64,000 nucleotides of DNA from CAYRDC01 sp964422925 (GTDB lineage: Bacteria > Bacteroidota > Bacteroidia > Chitinophagales > S012-47), in assembly GCA_964422925.1 (NCBI GenBank), contig CAYRDC010000004.1, positions 62,001 to 126,000 on the forward strand, given 5' to 3'. A model generated the notes under the pieces. That model had not been told where the DNA came from. It was given only the letters and a program-made list of their open reading frames with translations, and searched no databases. The position numbers and the translations under genes are program-made. Below, one piece after another: positions 51,667-59,819 of this stretch. Positions within the stretch are counted from its first letter, which is position 1; every line of letters begins with the position of its first letter.

Positions 51667-53685
51667 CCAGACGCTGGCGGCTGCCAAGAAAAGGAATAGC
51701 GCCACACTCACCCACCACAGCAAAGTCAGCCCCGGAACCTTGTAATACACCCTGACCTCATGCCAGCCGGCCGGGAGCCGCAGGGAGATAAACGCTCCGT
51801 AAGCCTGCTGGATCCGTGTTTCTCTCCCGTCTATTTGCGCGTGCCAGCCGTGGTCGAAAAGATTTTGCTGGATGACCAGTTTGCCGGGCTTATCGCGCTC
51901 CACGGTCAATGCGATTTCCCGTGGAGTGAACCGGGTAAAACGAATGGCTGGCGGAGTGTTCAGTGTATCGTCTTCCAGGAAGGCCAGGGGCATGTTCAGC
52001 AGGTATTTTGAATAAACCGGTTCGGTTTTGAGGAAATCCCATGCCCGCAGCACAAACAGATTATAGGCTTGCGGGGAAGGCACTTTGTACAAAGCGCCCA
52101 GGTTGTACCACACCGGGTAAATGAGCCGCCCGGTATCGCCATAAGAGGACACTGGCAGCGCAGCATCCGGCACCGGGAAACCCTTCGGCAGGGCAGCAAT
52201 CAGCCGGTCCGTGTAGCGGGTATCCGTTTCGGAAAGTATGGTGGCCGGAGCCTGCAGCTGGGTGAACACGACCCCTTCCATGGACGCGGCCAGCAGGACA
52301 AGCAACACCAGTTTTTTTCTGAACCAAAGCAAACTAGCCAGCACGATGAGCGGCACCGGCAGCCACCACATCACCTGGGTGAGGGCCAGCAGATGCCATT
52401 CGGCACCGGCCAGCCACTGCATATAACCTTCGCGGGGCCAGGGCACAGCCGGGGAAAAGGCTCCGCCCAGCAGCCCGGAAAGGATGAACCCTGCCGAGCC
52501 AACGGCTACGATTATGGCCAGGATTTTCCGCTCCCGTTTTCCCGACTTGCCCAGGCGCTCAAGGCCTATTCCCCCGAGCAGGAGCAGGGACAGGATGGTG
52601 AAAACCCGGAAAATAGCCGGGAAGCGGAACCGGTCGAGCAGGGGCAAACGGGCCGCCCATGACCGGAAAGGCAGATCCTGCCCCAGGGCAAGTGCCAGAG
52701 AAACCAATGCCAGCAACCACAGCCATCTGACCCGTTTGTCGCGCCAGGCCAGGAGGGCAAAAAAGGCCATCAGCAACGGGAATATGCCCACATACAGGTT
52801 CCGCATGGAAATATCGGTACCATAAGTCACTTCACCGCTCAAAGTGAGCAACGGAGAAACCAGTGAAACCAGGGAAGGCAGCGTAAAGGACCCCTCCAGC
52901 AGGGCCGAATGGTCCAGGGCATGCCGGGTGATTTCAGGCAATGCCAGCCAGAAAGAATACAGGTAACCCGCTCCGGCCAGCAGGAGCAAACCGTAGGCAG
53001 CTGCCAGCCGGGCAAATACGCGTCCGGTTCCCTGCCAGGATTTGATCCGGGCCCGGATCCATATATGGCGGACCAAAAGAAAGAGGACCAGGTATTGCGC
53101 AATGACAAACAGCGCGGGATAGCCCCCGGTTAACTGCATGTATAGGGCAAAAACCAGGCAGAAGGTTTCCCGCCATCCAGCGGTCCGCAGCAAACGGATA
53201 AATGAAGCCAGAATGACGGGCAGCCAGGCAGCGCCAATGATCCACTGCAGGTGCTGTGCGTTCCCTACCATGAAACCCGAAAGCTGATATCCCAGGGCTG
53301 CCAGCAGGGAAGCGGGTTTGCCGAGTTTCAGAGTCCGGGCCAGGAAATACATGCCCGCCCCGGCAATGAAAATATGGATAAGCCATTCCCACTGAATGGC
53401 CAAAGCATTGTATCCCAACAAAAGCCCGAAAATCCAGGTAAACGGGTACCACACCCCGCTTTGCGGGTCGGCATGGGCCGGGTAACCATGGCCCAGGTAA
53501 GGATTCCAGAATGGCAGGACCCCGTGACGCAGTGCTTCACCTGTAAAATAACGCCAGGGAAAAGCCTGGTCCATGATGTCCCATTTCATGGTGGCCGCCC
53601 CGGTGGCCAGTTGCCAGTAAGCCAGCAGCGGAATGAACAGCAGCAGCCAGAACGGGTTGAACAATATGTTTTTACGGGTCAACAT
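51634..53685 (-). CDS. YfhO-family multi-spanning membrane protein
   Basis: A 683-residue inner-membrane protein with about 12 helices in its first 480 residues. It starts with NPFWLLLFIPLLAYW, and the conserved loop DIMDQAFPWRYFTGEALRHG and PFWNPYLGHGYPAHADPQSG are YfhO/GT-C marks. A beta-rich periplasmic domain follows (LVIQQNLFDHGWHAQIDGRE), then a final helix. Such proteins are lipid-linked-sugar glycosyltransferase-like; substrate unknown. Overlaps recO by 33 bp tail-to-tail. Confidence 0.85.
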   Translation of the reverse strand: MLTRKNILFNPFWLLLFIPLLAYWQLATGAATMKWDIMDQAFPWRYFTGEALRHGVLPFWNPYLGHGYPAHADPQSGVWYPFTWIFGLLLGYNALAIQWEWLIHIFIAGAGMYFLARTLKLGKPASLLAALGYQLSGFMVGNAQHLQWIIGAAWLPVILASFIRLLRTAGWRETFCLVFALYMQLTGGYPALFVIAQYLVLFLLVRHIWIRARIKSWQGTGRVFARLAAAYGLLLLAGAGYLYSFWLALPEITRHALDHSALLEGSFTLPSLVSLVSPLLTLSGEVTYGTDISMRNLYVGIFPLLMAFFALLAWRDKRVRWLWLLALVSLALALGQDLPFRSWAARLPLLDRFRFPAIFRVFTILSLLLLGGIGLERLGKSGKRERKILAIIVAVGSAGFILSGLLGGAFSPAVPWPREGYMQWLAGAEWHLLALTQVMWWLPVPLIVLASLLWFRKKLVLLVLLAASMEGVVFTQLQAPATILSETDTRYTDRLIAALPKGFPVPDAALPVSSYGDTGRLIYPVWYNLGALYKVPSPQAYNLFVLRAWDFLKTEPVYSKYLLNMPLAFLEDDTLNTPPAIRFTRFTPREIALTVERDKPGKLVIQQNLFDHGWHAQIDGRETRIQQAYGAFISLRLPAGWHEVRVYYKVPGLTLLWWVSVALFLFLAAASVWSVKDRLQHSR

Positions 53686-53724
53686 GCCGGTAAAAATAAT
53701 TTCTCCTGGGTTTGCCCGGGCATC

Positions 53725-54417
53725 CTAATACATCTCCCGCAGAATCCGGTTTTCGGGAAAACCCAATTCCCGGAGGCGCAGCCGGGCCTCTTCCACCATG
53801 GCACCCGGGCCGCAAAGATAAACCAGCGCGGGTTCCATGCCTTTCAGCAAGTCCGGGTAATAATCATGCACGTAAGGACGATAACGGCTGCCGGGTTGCC
53901 TACCGGTTTCCGATAAAGCCAGGCGAAAGGTGAAACCGGGATGCCGGTGCGCCAGCCGCTCAAAATCCTCTGCCAGCAGGGCATATTGCTGGTTTCGGAA
54001 TCCTGCCAGAAAAACCACCGGTCCGCGGAATTGCCGGTTTTCCAATAGGTCCAGCACCATGGCGCGCAAGGGGGCAATACCCGTGCCGGCCCCAATGAAC
54101 ACATAGGCCGGCTCTTCGCGCTCCGGCAGGCAAAAATCTCCAAAAGGGCCTTCCATTTCAACCGTAGTGCCCGGCCGGAGTTTCTGCCAGAACCAGTGGT
54201 TAATCGCTTCGTCTTCCGACCGCCCGACCAGCAGTTCAAATTCGGACTGCCCGGGCCTGGAAGCCAGGGAATAATACCTGCCGCTGACACCCGGACTGTG
54301 AAGTTTCAGCATGATATGCTGTCCCGCCCGGAAGGAAAATTTACCCTCCTTTGGTTGAAACACCAGGCGCATAACCCCGGGCGCTGCTTCCTCCTTCCTG
54401 ACCAGAACCGCTTCCAT
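53725..54417 (-). CDS. Ferredoxin--NADP reductase-like FAD oxidoreductase
   Basis: A 230-residue flavoprotein of the FNR superfamily. The FAD domain has AGQHIMLKLHSP and SGRYYSLASRP (RxYS motif). The NAD(P) domain has FIGAGTGIAPLRAMVLDLL, the substrate end YLCGPGAMVEEARLRL, and ends EMY. No ferredoxin domain is fused. ATG 54417 gives the family start; the longer frame extends into the divergent spacer. Electron acceptor unknown. Confidence 0.88.
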   Translation of the reverse strand: MEAVLVRKEEAAPGVMRLVFQPKEGKFSFRAGQHIMLKLHSPGVSGRYYSLASRPGQSEFELLVGRSEDEAINHWFWQKLRPGTTVEMEGPFGDFCLPEREEPAYVFIGAGTGIAPLRAMVLDLLENRQFRGPVVFLAGFRNQQYALLAEDFERLAHRHPGFTFRLALSETGRQPGSRYRPYVHDYYPDLLKGMEPALVYLCGPGAMVEEARLRLRELGFPENRILREMY

Positions 54418-54469
54418 ATTACTGGCGAAATTATGATTAAAATTGTTGTGGAAAGAAGTTGATAAGCAC

Positions 54470-55111
54470 ATGATCGCTGCAAAAAAACGTACCCGCCTTT
54501 TCAGGCGTTGGCTGCTGGTGCCGGCTGTATTGGTTTTTTTCCTGGCGCTGTTATTCCTGCTCCGTTATCCAGTGCTGCGGGGCCTGGGAAATTACCTCAT
54601 CCGGGAAAACGAACCATTCCAGGCGGAGGCTATCTTCATTCTTTCCGGAAACCCGACCGACCGGGGCCGGAAAGCCGCGCAGCTGTATTTCGAAGGATAC
54701 GCCCCGGAAATTGTTTGTACCGGTGAAAACATTCCGCACGACCTGGAAGCCCTGGGCCTGGATTACCCGGAATGTGAACTCACCCGGTCCCAGTTACTGC
54801 GCAGCGGAGTACCGGATTCGGCCATCGTAACCATCCCGCTGGGCGCCAGCACGCGGGAGGAAAAGCAGGTAATCCTCAGTTATTGCCTGGACAACGGGAT
54901 AAAAAGTTGCCTCGTGGTCAGCAACCGGTTTCATACGCGCAGGATAAGGAAAGTATTCCGCAAAGCCTTTCGGAGCGAGGGTATTCAACTGGGAATCATC
55001 GGGGCGCCCCATTCGCTGTACCGGGAAAACCGGTGGTGGGAAAGCGAATACGGTTTGCTGGACGTCAATAACGAATACCTGAAACTGCTCTATTACAGCG
55101 TGAGCGGATAA
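54470..55111 (+). CDS. DUF218/YdcF-SanA-like membrane-anchored protein
   Basis: A 213-residue protein with one N-terminal helix (LLVPAVLVFFLALLFLLRY) and a periplasmic DUF218 domain: EAIFILSGNPTDRGRKAAQL, STREEKQVILSYCLDNG, SCLVVSNRFHTRRIRKVF. These strings match SanA/ElyC-type proteins linked to envelope integrity. ATG 54470 (MIAAKKRTR) is preferred to 54443. mfd begins 23 bp later. Confidence 0.85.
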   Translation: MIAAKKRTRLFRRWLLVPAVLVFFLALLFLLRYPVLRGLGNYLIRENEPFQAEAIFILSGNPTDRGRKAAQLYFEGYAPEIVCTGENIPHDLEALGLDYPECELTRSQLLRSGVPDSAIVTIPLGASTREEKQVILSYCLDNGIKSCLVVSNRFHTRRIRKVFRKAFRSEGIQLGIIGAPHSLYRENRWWESEYGLLDVNNEYLKLLYYSVSG

Positions 55112-55116
55112 TGCCG

Positions 55117-55124
55117 TAACTTTG
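55117..55124 (+). promoter_or_regulatory. Bacteroidota -7 box (TAACTTTG) for mfd
   Basis: TAACTTTG is an exact TAnnTTTG match lying 10 bp before the mfd ATG, immediately after the DUF218 gene stop. A very short leader would result. Confidence 0.45.
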
Positions 55125-55134
55125 CGCGGCTAAC

Positions 55135-58100
55135 ATGGAGCTGGATCGTTTGTTATCTCTTTATCTTCGCGATCCGCGCGTTGAAAACATTACAGGGCAG
55201 CTAGGAAACACCCCCCCGGTTATGCTGCACCTGGCAGGCACGGTAGGCTCCGCCCCCGCCATCATCGCGGCTGCCGTAATCCGGCAGGTAAACCTCAACC
55301 ACCTGTTTATCCTCCCCGACAAAGACCAGGCGGCCTATTTCCAAAATGACCTGAAAGCCCTGCTCCCGAAAAAGGATATTTATTTTTTCCCGGACTCTTT
55401 TAAACGGCCGGGGCAGTTCCAGGAAGCCAACCGCAACAATATCCTCCTGCGGGCCGAAGCCATTACCCGTTTTGTCGATGGGCACAGCCGCTCGGAGGTG
55501 ATGGTCACTTACCCCGAAGCCCTCATTGAGCAGGTGGTCCGGAAAAAAGCCCTGAAAAAACATACTATCCGCATGCACCTCGGGGAAAAGCTGGACCTGG
55601 ACTTTATGATCGAATTCCTGGTGGCATACGGTTTTGAACGAACCGACTTTGTCTATGAACCGGGCCAGTTCTCCATCCGGGGCGGGATTGTGGATGTCTA
55701 TTCCTACGGCAATGACCTGCCTTACCGCATCGAACTGTTCGATGACGAAGTGGAATCGATCCGCACCTTTGACCCGGTAAGCCAGCGGTCGGTGAAAAAG
55801 ATAAGCCGGGTAACCATCATCCCCGATGTGCAAAGCCATTTTTCAGCTGGTGACAAAGCCGATTTGCTGGAGTATCTTCCGGCCTGTACCGTGGCCTGGC
55901 TGCTGGATGCAGAACTTATTCTGTCCAGGCTGGAGGAGTTGGAAGCGCAGATGGAATCGATTCAGGCAGTTTTGAAACAAGCCGGTGAGGCGGAAGAACC
56001 CCATCCCCTGCAAATGACAGACTGCACAGTGCCCGTAACACCGTCCGGACGTTTCGCGGAACAGTTAAGTCAGCGGCACCAGGTGTATTTCGGAAAGCCT
56101 CCCGGACCCTTCCGGGGCAATACCGTATCATTCCCCTGCAAACCCCAGCCCAGCTTTAACCGGAAGTTTGACCTGCTGATCCACGACCTGCAGGAAAACA
56201 CCCGCAAGGGCATTTTGAATTTCCTGTTTGCCGGCAATCCCAAACAAATCGAGCGCTATTACCACATTTTCGAAGACATGGAGGCGGCCGTGGATTTCCA
56301 TCCGGTAGCGGCCGTGATCCACGAAGGGTTTACCGATACCGGGCTGAAAATCGCCTGCTACACTGACCACCAGATCTTCAACCGGTATCACAAATACCAT
56401 ATCCGGGAATCATTCAGCCGCTCTATGGCCCTGAACATGAAAGCCCTCCGCGAACTGAAGCCGGGCGATTACGTGACACACATCGACCACGGCATTGGCC
56501 GCTATTCCGGGCTGGAAAAATTGGAGATAAACGGGGTGGTACAGGAAGCCGTCCGGCTGGTGTACAAGGACAATGACCTATTGTATGTAGGCATTAACTC
56601 GCTGCACAAGATTTCCAAATATGCCGGAAAGGAAGGGCAGGTGCCGAGGATCAACAAACTGGGCAGCGGGGCCTGGGAAGCCCTCAAGCGCAAAACCCGG
56701 AAAAAGGTAAAGGATATCGCCAAGGACCTGATTAAGCTCTACGCGGAACGGAAGGCCCGCAAGGGTTTCGCGTTCCGTCCGGACACTTACCTGCAGGACA
56801 AACTGGAAGCCTCCTTTATTTACGAAGACACACCCGACCAGCTGAAAACCACCCGGGACGTGAAACAGGACATGGAGGCGCCCCATCCCATGGACCGCCT
56901 GGTTTGCGGAGATGTGGGATTCGGCAAAACCGAGGTGGCTGTACGGGCCGCGTTCAAAGCGGTAACCGATAACAAACAGGTGGCCGTGCTGGTGCCGACC
57001 ACAATACTGGCCCTGCAGCATTATCGTACTTTTTCCGAACGCCTGGAAAATTTTCCGGTTACCATCGATTACCTGAACCGGTTCAAAACAGCCACTCAGC
57101 GAAAAAAAACCCTGGAAGCCCTGCGGGAAGGAAAAATTGACATCATTATCGGTACGCATGCCTTGCTGGGCAAACAGGTAGTGTTCAAAGACCTTGGACT
57201 GCTTATCATTGATGAAGAGCAAAAATTCGGGGTGGCTGCCAAGGAACGCCTTAAAACCTTGAAAGTAAACGTGGACACCCTTACCCTGACGGCTACGCCC
57301 ATACCGCGCACGCTTCAGTTCAGCCTGATGGGCGCCCGCGACCTGTCCATTATCCAGACCCCGCCTCCCAACCGACAGCCCATCCACACCGAATTGCACA
57401 TGTTTGACGACCGGGTAATCCGGGACGCGATCCGCTACGAGCTCAACCGGGGCGGACAGGTATTTTTTATCCATAACCGCGTAAAGGACATTGAAGACAT
57501 CGCCCACATGGTGGAAAGGCTCTGCCCGGAAGCTTCCGTTGCCGTGGCTCACGGCCAAATGGACGGAAAGTTGCTCGAAAAAGTGATGATGGATTTTATC
57601 GAGCAGCGGCATGACGTCCTGGTTTGCACCAATATCATCGAATCAGGGCTGGACATCCCGAATGCAAATACCATCATTATTCACAACGCCCATCGGTTTG
57701 GTTTAAGCGATTTGCACCAGCTTCGCGGGCGGGTGGGCCGGTCGAACCGCAAAGCATTTTGCTACCTGATTGCTCCGCCTTTATCTTCCCTGACCACGGA
57801 GGCTCGGCTCCGGCTCACCACCGTGGAAGAATTCGCTGACCTGGGCAGCGGATTTCACATTGCCATGCGCGACCTGGACATTCGCGGAGCCGGTAACCTG
57901 CTGGGCGCTGAACAAAGCGGGTTCATCGCTGAAATCGGGTTCGACATGTACCATAAAATCCTGGATGAAGCCATCCTGGAACTGAAGGAAACCGAATTCC
58001 GGGAATTGTTCGCGGGCGAACTGGCTCAACAAACCACTTTTGTCAGGGACTGTCAGATTGATTCCGATATCGAACTGCTGATCCCGGACCATTACGTGAA

Positions 58101-58515
58101 AAACATCCAGGAGCGCCTCAATTTGTATACCCGCCTCAACGCCATCAAAACGGAAGAAGAGCTCCGGGAATTCCGCGACCAACTGGCCGACCGTTTCGGT
58201 CCGGTTCCTCCCGAAGCCGATGAACTGCTGAATGCCATGCGCCTGCAGTGGGAAGCCGTGTCAGCCGGGTTTGAACGAATTGTTCTCCGGCAGGGGAATA
58301 TGCGATGCTATTTTATCAGCAACCAGCATTCGTTCTATTACGAATCGGAACAGTTTCGCACGGTACTCGACTACGTGAAGGCGCATCCCAGGCAGTGCCG
58401 GATGAAACAAACCGACAAGCACCTGATACTCATTTTCCGGGAAGTGCATAGTATGGAAGAGGCCCGCAGGCAGCTCAGCGAGCTGAACCGCTTTGTCAGT
58501 TCCCGCCCAGTATGA
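55135..58515 (+). CDS. mfd: Transcription-repair coupling factor Mfd
   Basis: A 1126-residue DNA translocase that removes stalled RNA polymerase and recruits UvrA. N-terminal UvrB-like domain (FLVAYGFERTDFVYEPGQFS). CarD/RID-like RNA polymerase interaction domain near 440-520 (LKPGDYVTHIDHGIGRYSGL). RecG-like motor: Walker A GDVGFGKTEVA near 592, DEEQ near 692, motif III TATPIPRTLQFS, motif VI LHQLRGRVGRSN. C-terminal TRCF domain. Length normal. Its last 20 bp overlap the convergent SPFH gene. Confidence 0.97.
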   Translation: MELDRLLSLYLRDPRVENITGQLGNTPPVMLHLAGTVGSAPAIIAAAVIRQVNLNHLFILPDKDQAAYFQNDLKALLPKKDIYFFPDSFKRPGQFQEANRNNILLRAEAITRFVDGHSRSEVMVTYPEALIEQVVRKKALKKHTIRMHLGEKLDLDFMIEFLVAYGFERTDFVYEPGQFSIRGGIVDVYSYGNDLPYRIELFDDEVESIRTFDPVSQRSVKKISRVTIIPDVQSHFSAGDKADLLEYLPACTVAWLLDAELILSRLEELEAQMESIQAVLKQAGEAEEPHPLQMTDCTVPVTPSGRFAEQLSQRHQVYFGKPPGPFRGNTVSFPCKPQPSFNRKFDLLIHDLQENTRKGILNFLFAGNPKQIERYYHIFEDMEAAVDFHPVAAVIHEGFTDTGLKIACYTDHQIFNRYHKYHIRESFSRSMALNMKALRELKPGDYVTHIDHGIGRYSGLEKLEINGVVQEAVRLVYKDNDLLYVGINSLHKISKYAGKEGQVPRINKLGSGAWEALKRKTRKKVKDIAKDLIKLYAERKARKGFAFRPDTYLQDKLEASFIYEDTPDQLKTTRDVKQDMEAPHPMDRLVCGDVGFGKTEVAVRAAFKAVTDNKQVAVLVPTTILALQHYRTFSERLENFPVTIDYLNRFKTATQRKKTLEALREGKIDIIIGTHALLGKQVVFKDLGLLIIDEEQKFGVAAKERLKTLKVNVDTLTLTATPIPRTLQFSLMGARDLSIIQTPPPNRQPIHTELHMFDDRVIRDAIRYELNRGGQVFFIHNRVKDIEDIAHMVERLCPEASVAVAHGQMDGKLLEKVMMDFIEQRHDVLVCTNIIESGLDIPNANTIIIHNAHRFGLSDLHQLRGRVGRSNRKAFCYLIAPPLSSLTTEARLRLTTVEEFADLGSGFHIAMRDLDIRGAGNLLGAEQSGFIAEIGFDMYHKILDEAILELKETEFRELFAGELAQQTTFVRDCQIDSDIELLIPDHYVKNIQERLNLYTRLNAIKTEEELREFRDQLADRFGPVPPEADELLNAMRLQWEAVSAGFERIVLRQGNMRCYFISNQHSFYYESEQFRTVLDYVKAHPRQCRMKQTDKHLILIFREVHSMEEARRQLSELNRFVSSRPV

Positions 58516-59314
58516 GGGGCAGGCCGTCCTCGCTGTTGCCGATGATCACGACCTTGGTGTTGGGCGAGTTGGCCAGCTCGGTGGTGGCCTCGATGCCTTT
58601 CCAGCGCAGGTAATCCTGGCTCAACCCCTGGCTGACTATTTCCTGGAACTTGCGGATACCTTCAGCCTCAATCCGCTTGCGCTGGGCTTCCTTTTCCTCG
58701 CGCTGCAGCTTGAATTCGTATTTCAGGGCTTCCTGTTCCTGTTCCAGCTTGCTCTGGATGGCTTCCTCGATGGTTGGCGGCAACTTAACGGAACGGATCA
58801 GGGCAGCCTCGAGCACGATATATTTCCTGGCAAGCAGCGAATCCAGCTCCCGTTGAATGAGGTCCTGTACTTCTTCCCGCCTGGTGGCATACAATTCTTC
58901 CGGGGTATACCGTCCGATAATTTTGCGCACAGAAGAACGTGTCAGGTCGCGGACGATTTTTTCTTCATAATTCGGGCCGATCTGGTCGTGCAGGTAGCCG
59001 ATTTTATCGGGTTCGGGCCGGTACCGCACCGATACATCCACATTAATGGTAAGCCCGTTGGAAGAAAGTACATCCATGGTTTCTTCGCGGAATTGTTCCC
59101 GGACATTATATACATACATTTTGTTCCACGGAGCAATAAAATGAAACCCCTGCCCGTACACATGCTCCGTGTCCAGGCCCCCGCCAAAGCGTTTAAACAA
59201 AACACCCCGCTCCCCGGGATCGATGGTAATGAAAATGCTTTTGGAAAACAGCAGGATAACGATCAGTCCCCCCAGGCCGAACGCCAGCAGACGGATAAGT
59301 CTTCGATCTCTCAT
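58496..59314 (-). CDS. Prohibitin-like SPFH-domain membrane protein
   Basis: A 272-residue protein with one N-terminal helix (LLAFGLGGLIVILLFSKSIF) and an SPFH/Band 7 domain (TIDPGERGVLFKRFGG, GFHFIAPWNKMYVYNVREQF). A charged coiled coil follows (EQEQEALKYEFKLQREEKEA). It resembles prohibitins that form ring scaffolds on the membrane and modulate FtsH-type proteases. Ends NSEDGLPLILGGN. Convergent with mfd. Confidence 0.9.
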   Translation of the reverse strand: MRDRRLIRLLAFGLGGLIVILLFSKSIFITIDPGERGVLFKRFGGGLDTEHVYGQGFHFIAPWNKMYVYNVREQFREETMDVLSSNGLTINVDVSVRYRPEPDKIGYLHDQIGPNYEEKIVRDLTRSSVRKIIGRYTPEELYATRREEVQDLIQRELDSLLARKYIVLEAALIRSVKLPPTIEEAIQSKLEQEQEALKYEFKLQREEKEAQRKRIEAEGIRKFQEIVSQGLSQDYLRWKGIEATTELANSPNTKVVIIGNSEDGLPLILGGN

Positions 59315-59377
59315 GATAAGTTGTTTTTGTTTTGGAATTTAGTATTCCTCTAAACTACTCATTTGGCATGAACCCCA

Positions 59378-59385
59378 TAAGTTTG
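59378..59385 (+). promoter_or_regulatory. Bacteroidota -7 box (TAAGTTTG) for the SdpI-family gene
   Basis: TAAGTTTG matches the consensus exactly. Transcription from here would start near 59392, which favours the internal ATG at 59422 over the GTG at 59398 as the start of the SdpI gene. Confidence 0.42.
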
Positions 59386-59397
59386 TAAATTCAGGCA

Positions 59398-59769
59398 GTG
59401 TTTTTCCACCCGGTTACCTGGATGTCGTTGATTCACCTAGGCCTCTCGCCTTCGCTGTGGCTGGTGGCCTGGTTGCTCAAGCATTATGTCCCCCCGCGCC
59501 CCAATCACTGGATAGGCTACCGCACCCCACGCTCCATGAAGTCGGAAGAAACCTGGAAAGCGGCCAACCGCTATGCCGCCCAGCGCCTGCAGGAATTGGC
59601 CCGGTATGCCACGGGGCTCGAACTCCTGCTTTTCCTCCTCACCGATGAACCGACCGCCATCCTGGGCGGTGCTTCCCTGATGGCCGTGGCAGCCCTGGCT
59701 ATCATTCCCCTGACCGAAAGGATGTTGCGCGAAAGAGAAAAAAACTCCGGACAAGTAAAACGCAGATAG
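59398..59769 (+). CDS. SdpI-family small membrane protein
   Basis: Up to 123 residues, with helices LGLSPSLWLVAWLLK, LLLFLLTDEPTAILGGAS and LMAVAALAIIPL. The loop HWIGYRTPRSMKSEETWKAAN is the SdpI signature. Relatives confer immunity to the SDP killing factor in Bacillus, but most copies have no known role. The start may be ATG 59422 (MSLIHLGL). The last 15 residues are charged. Confidence 0.82.
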   Translation: MFFHPVTWMSLIHLGLSPSLWLVAWLLKHYVPPRPNHWIGYRTPRSMKSEETWKAANRYAAQRLQELARYATGLELLLFLLTDEPTAILGGASLMAVAALAIIPLTERMLREREKNSGQVKRR

Positions 59770-59786
59770 GCTGCGTACGGGGGCCT

Positions 59787-59794
59787 TATCTTTG
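59787..59794 (+). promoter_or_regulatory. Bacteroidota -7 box (TATCTTTG) for the helicase-nuclease gene
   Basis: TATCTTTG fits the consensus exactly and ends 25 bp before the ATG, a typical leader for this phylum. Confidence 0.5.
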
Positions 59795-59819
59795 GACCTG
59801 TTAAACTAAATATCCGTTT

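Noticed and set aside
56578..57612. Long open frame (344 codons) antisense to mfd
   Set aside because: The plus strand carries the Mfd motor motifs; the antisense translation has no recognisable domain and arises from codon bias.
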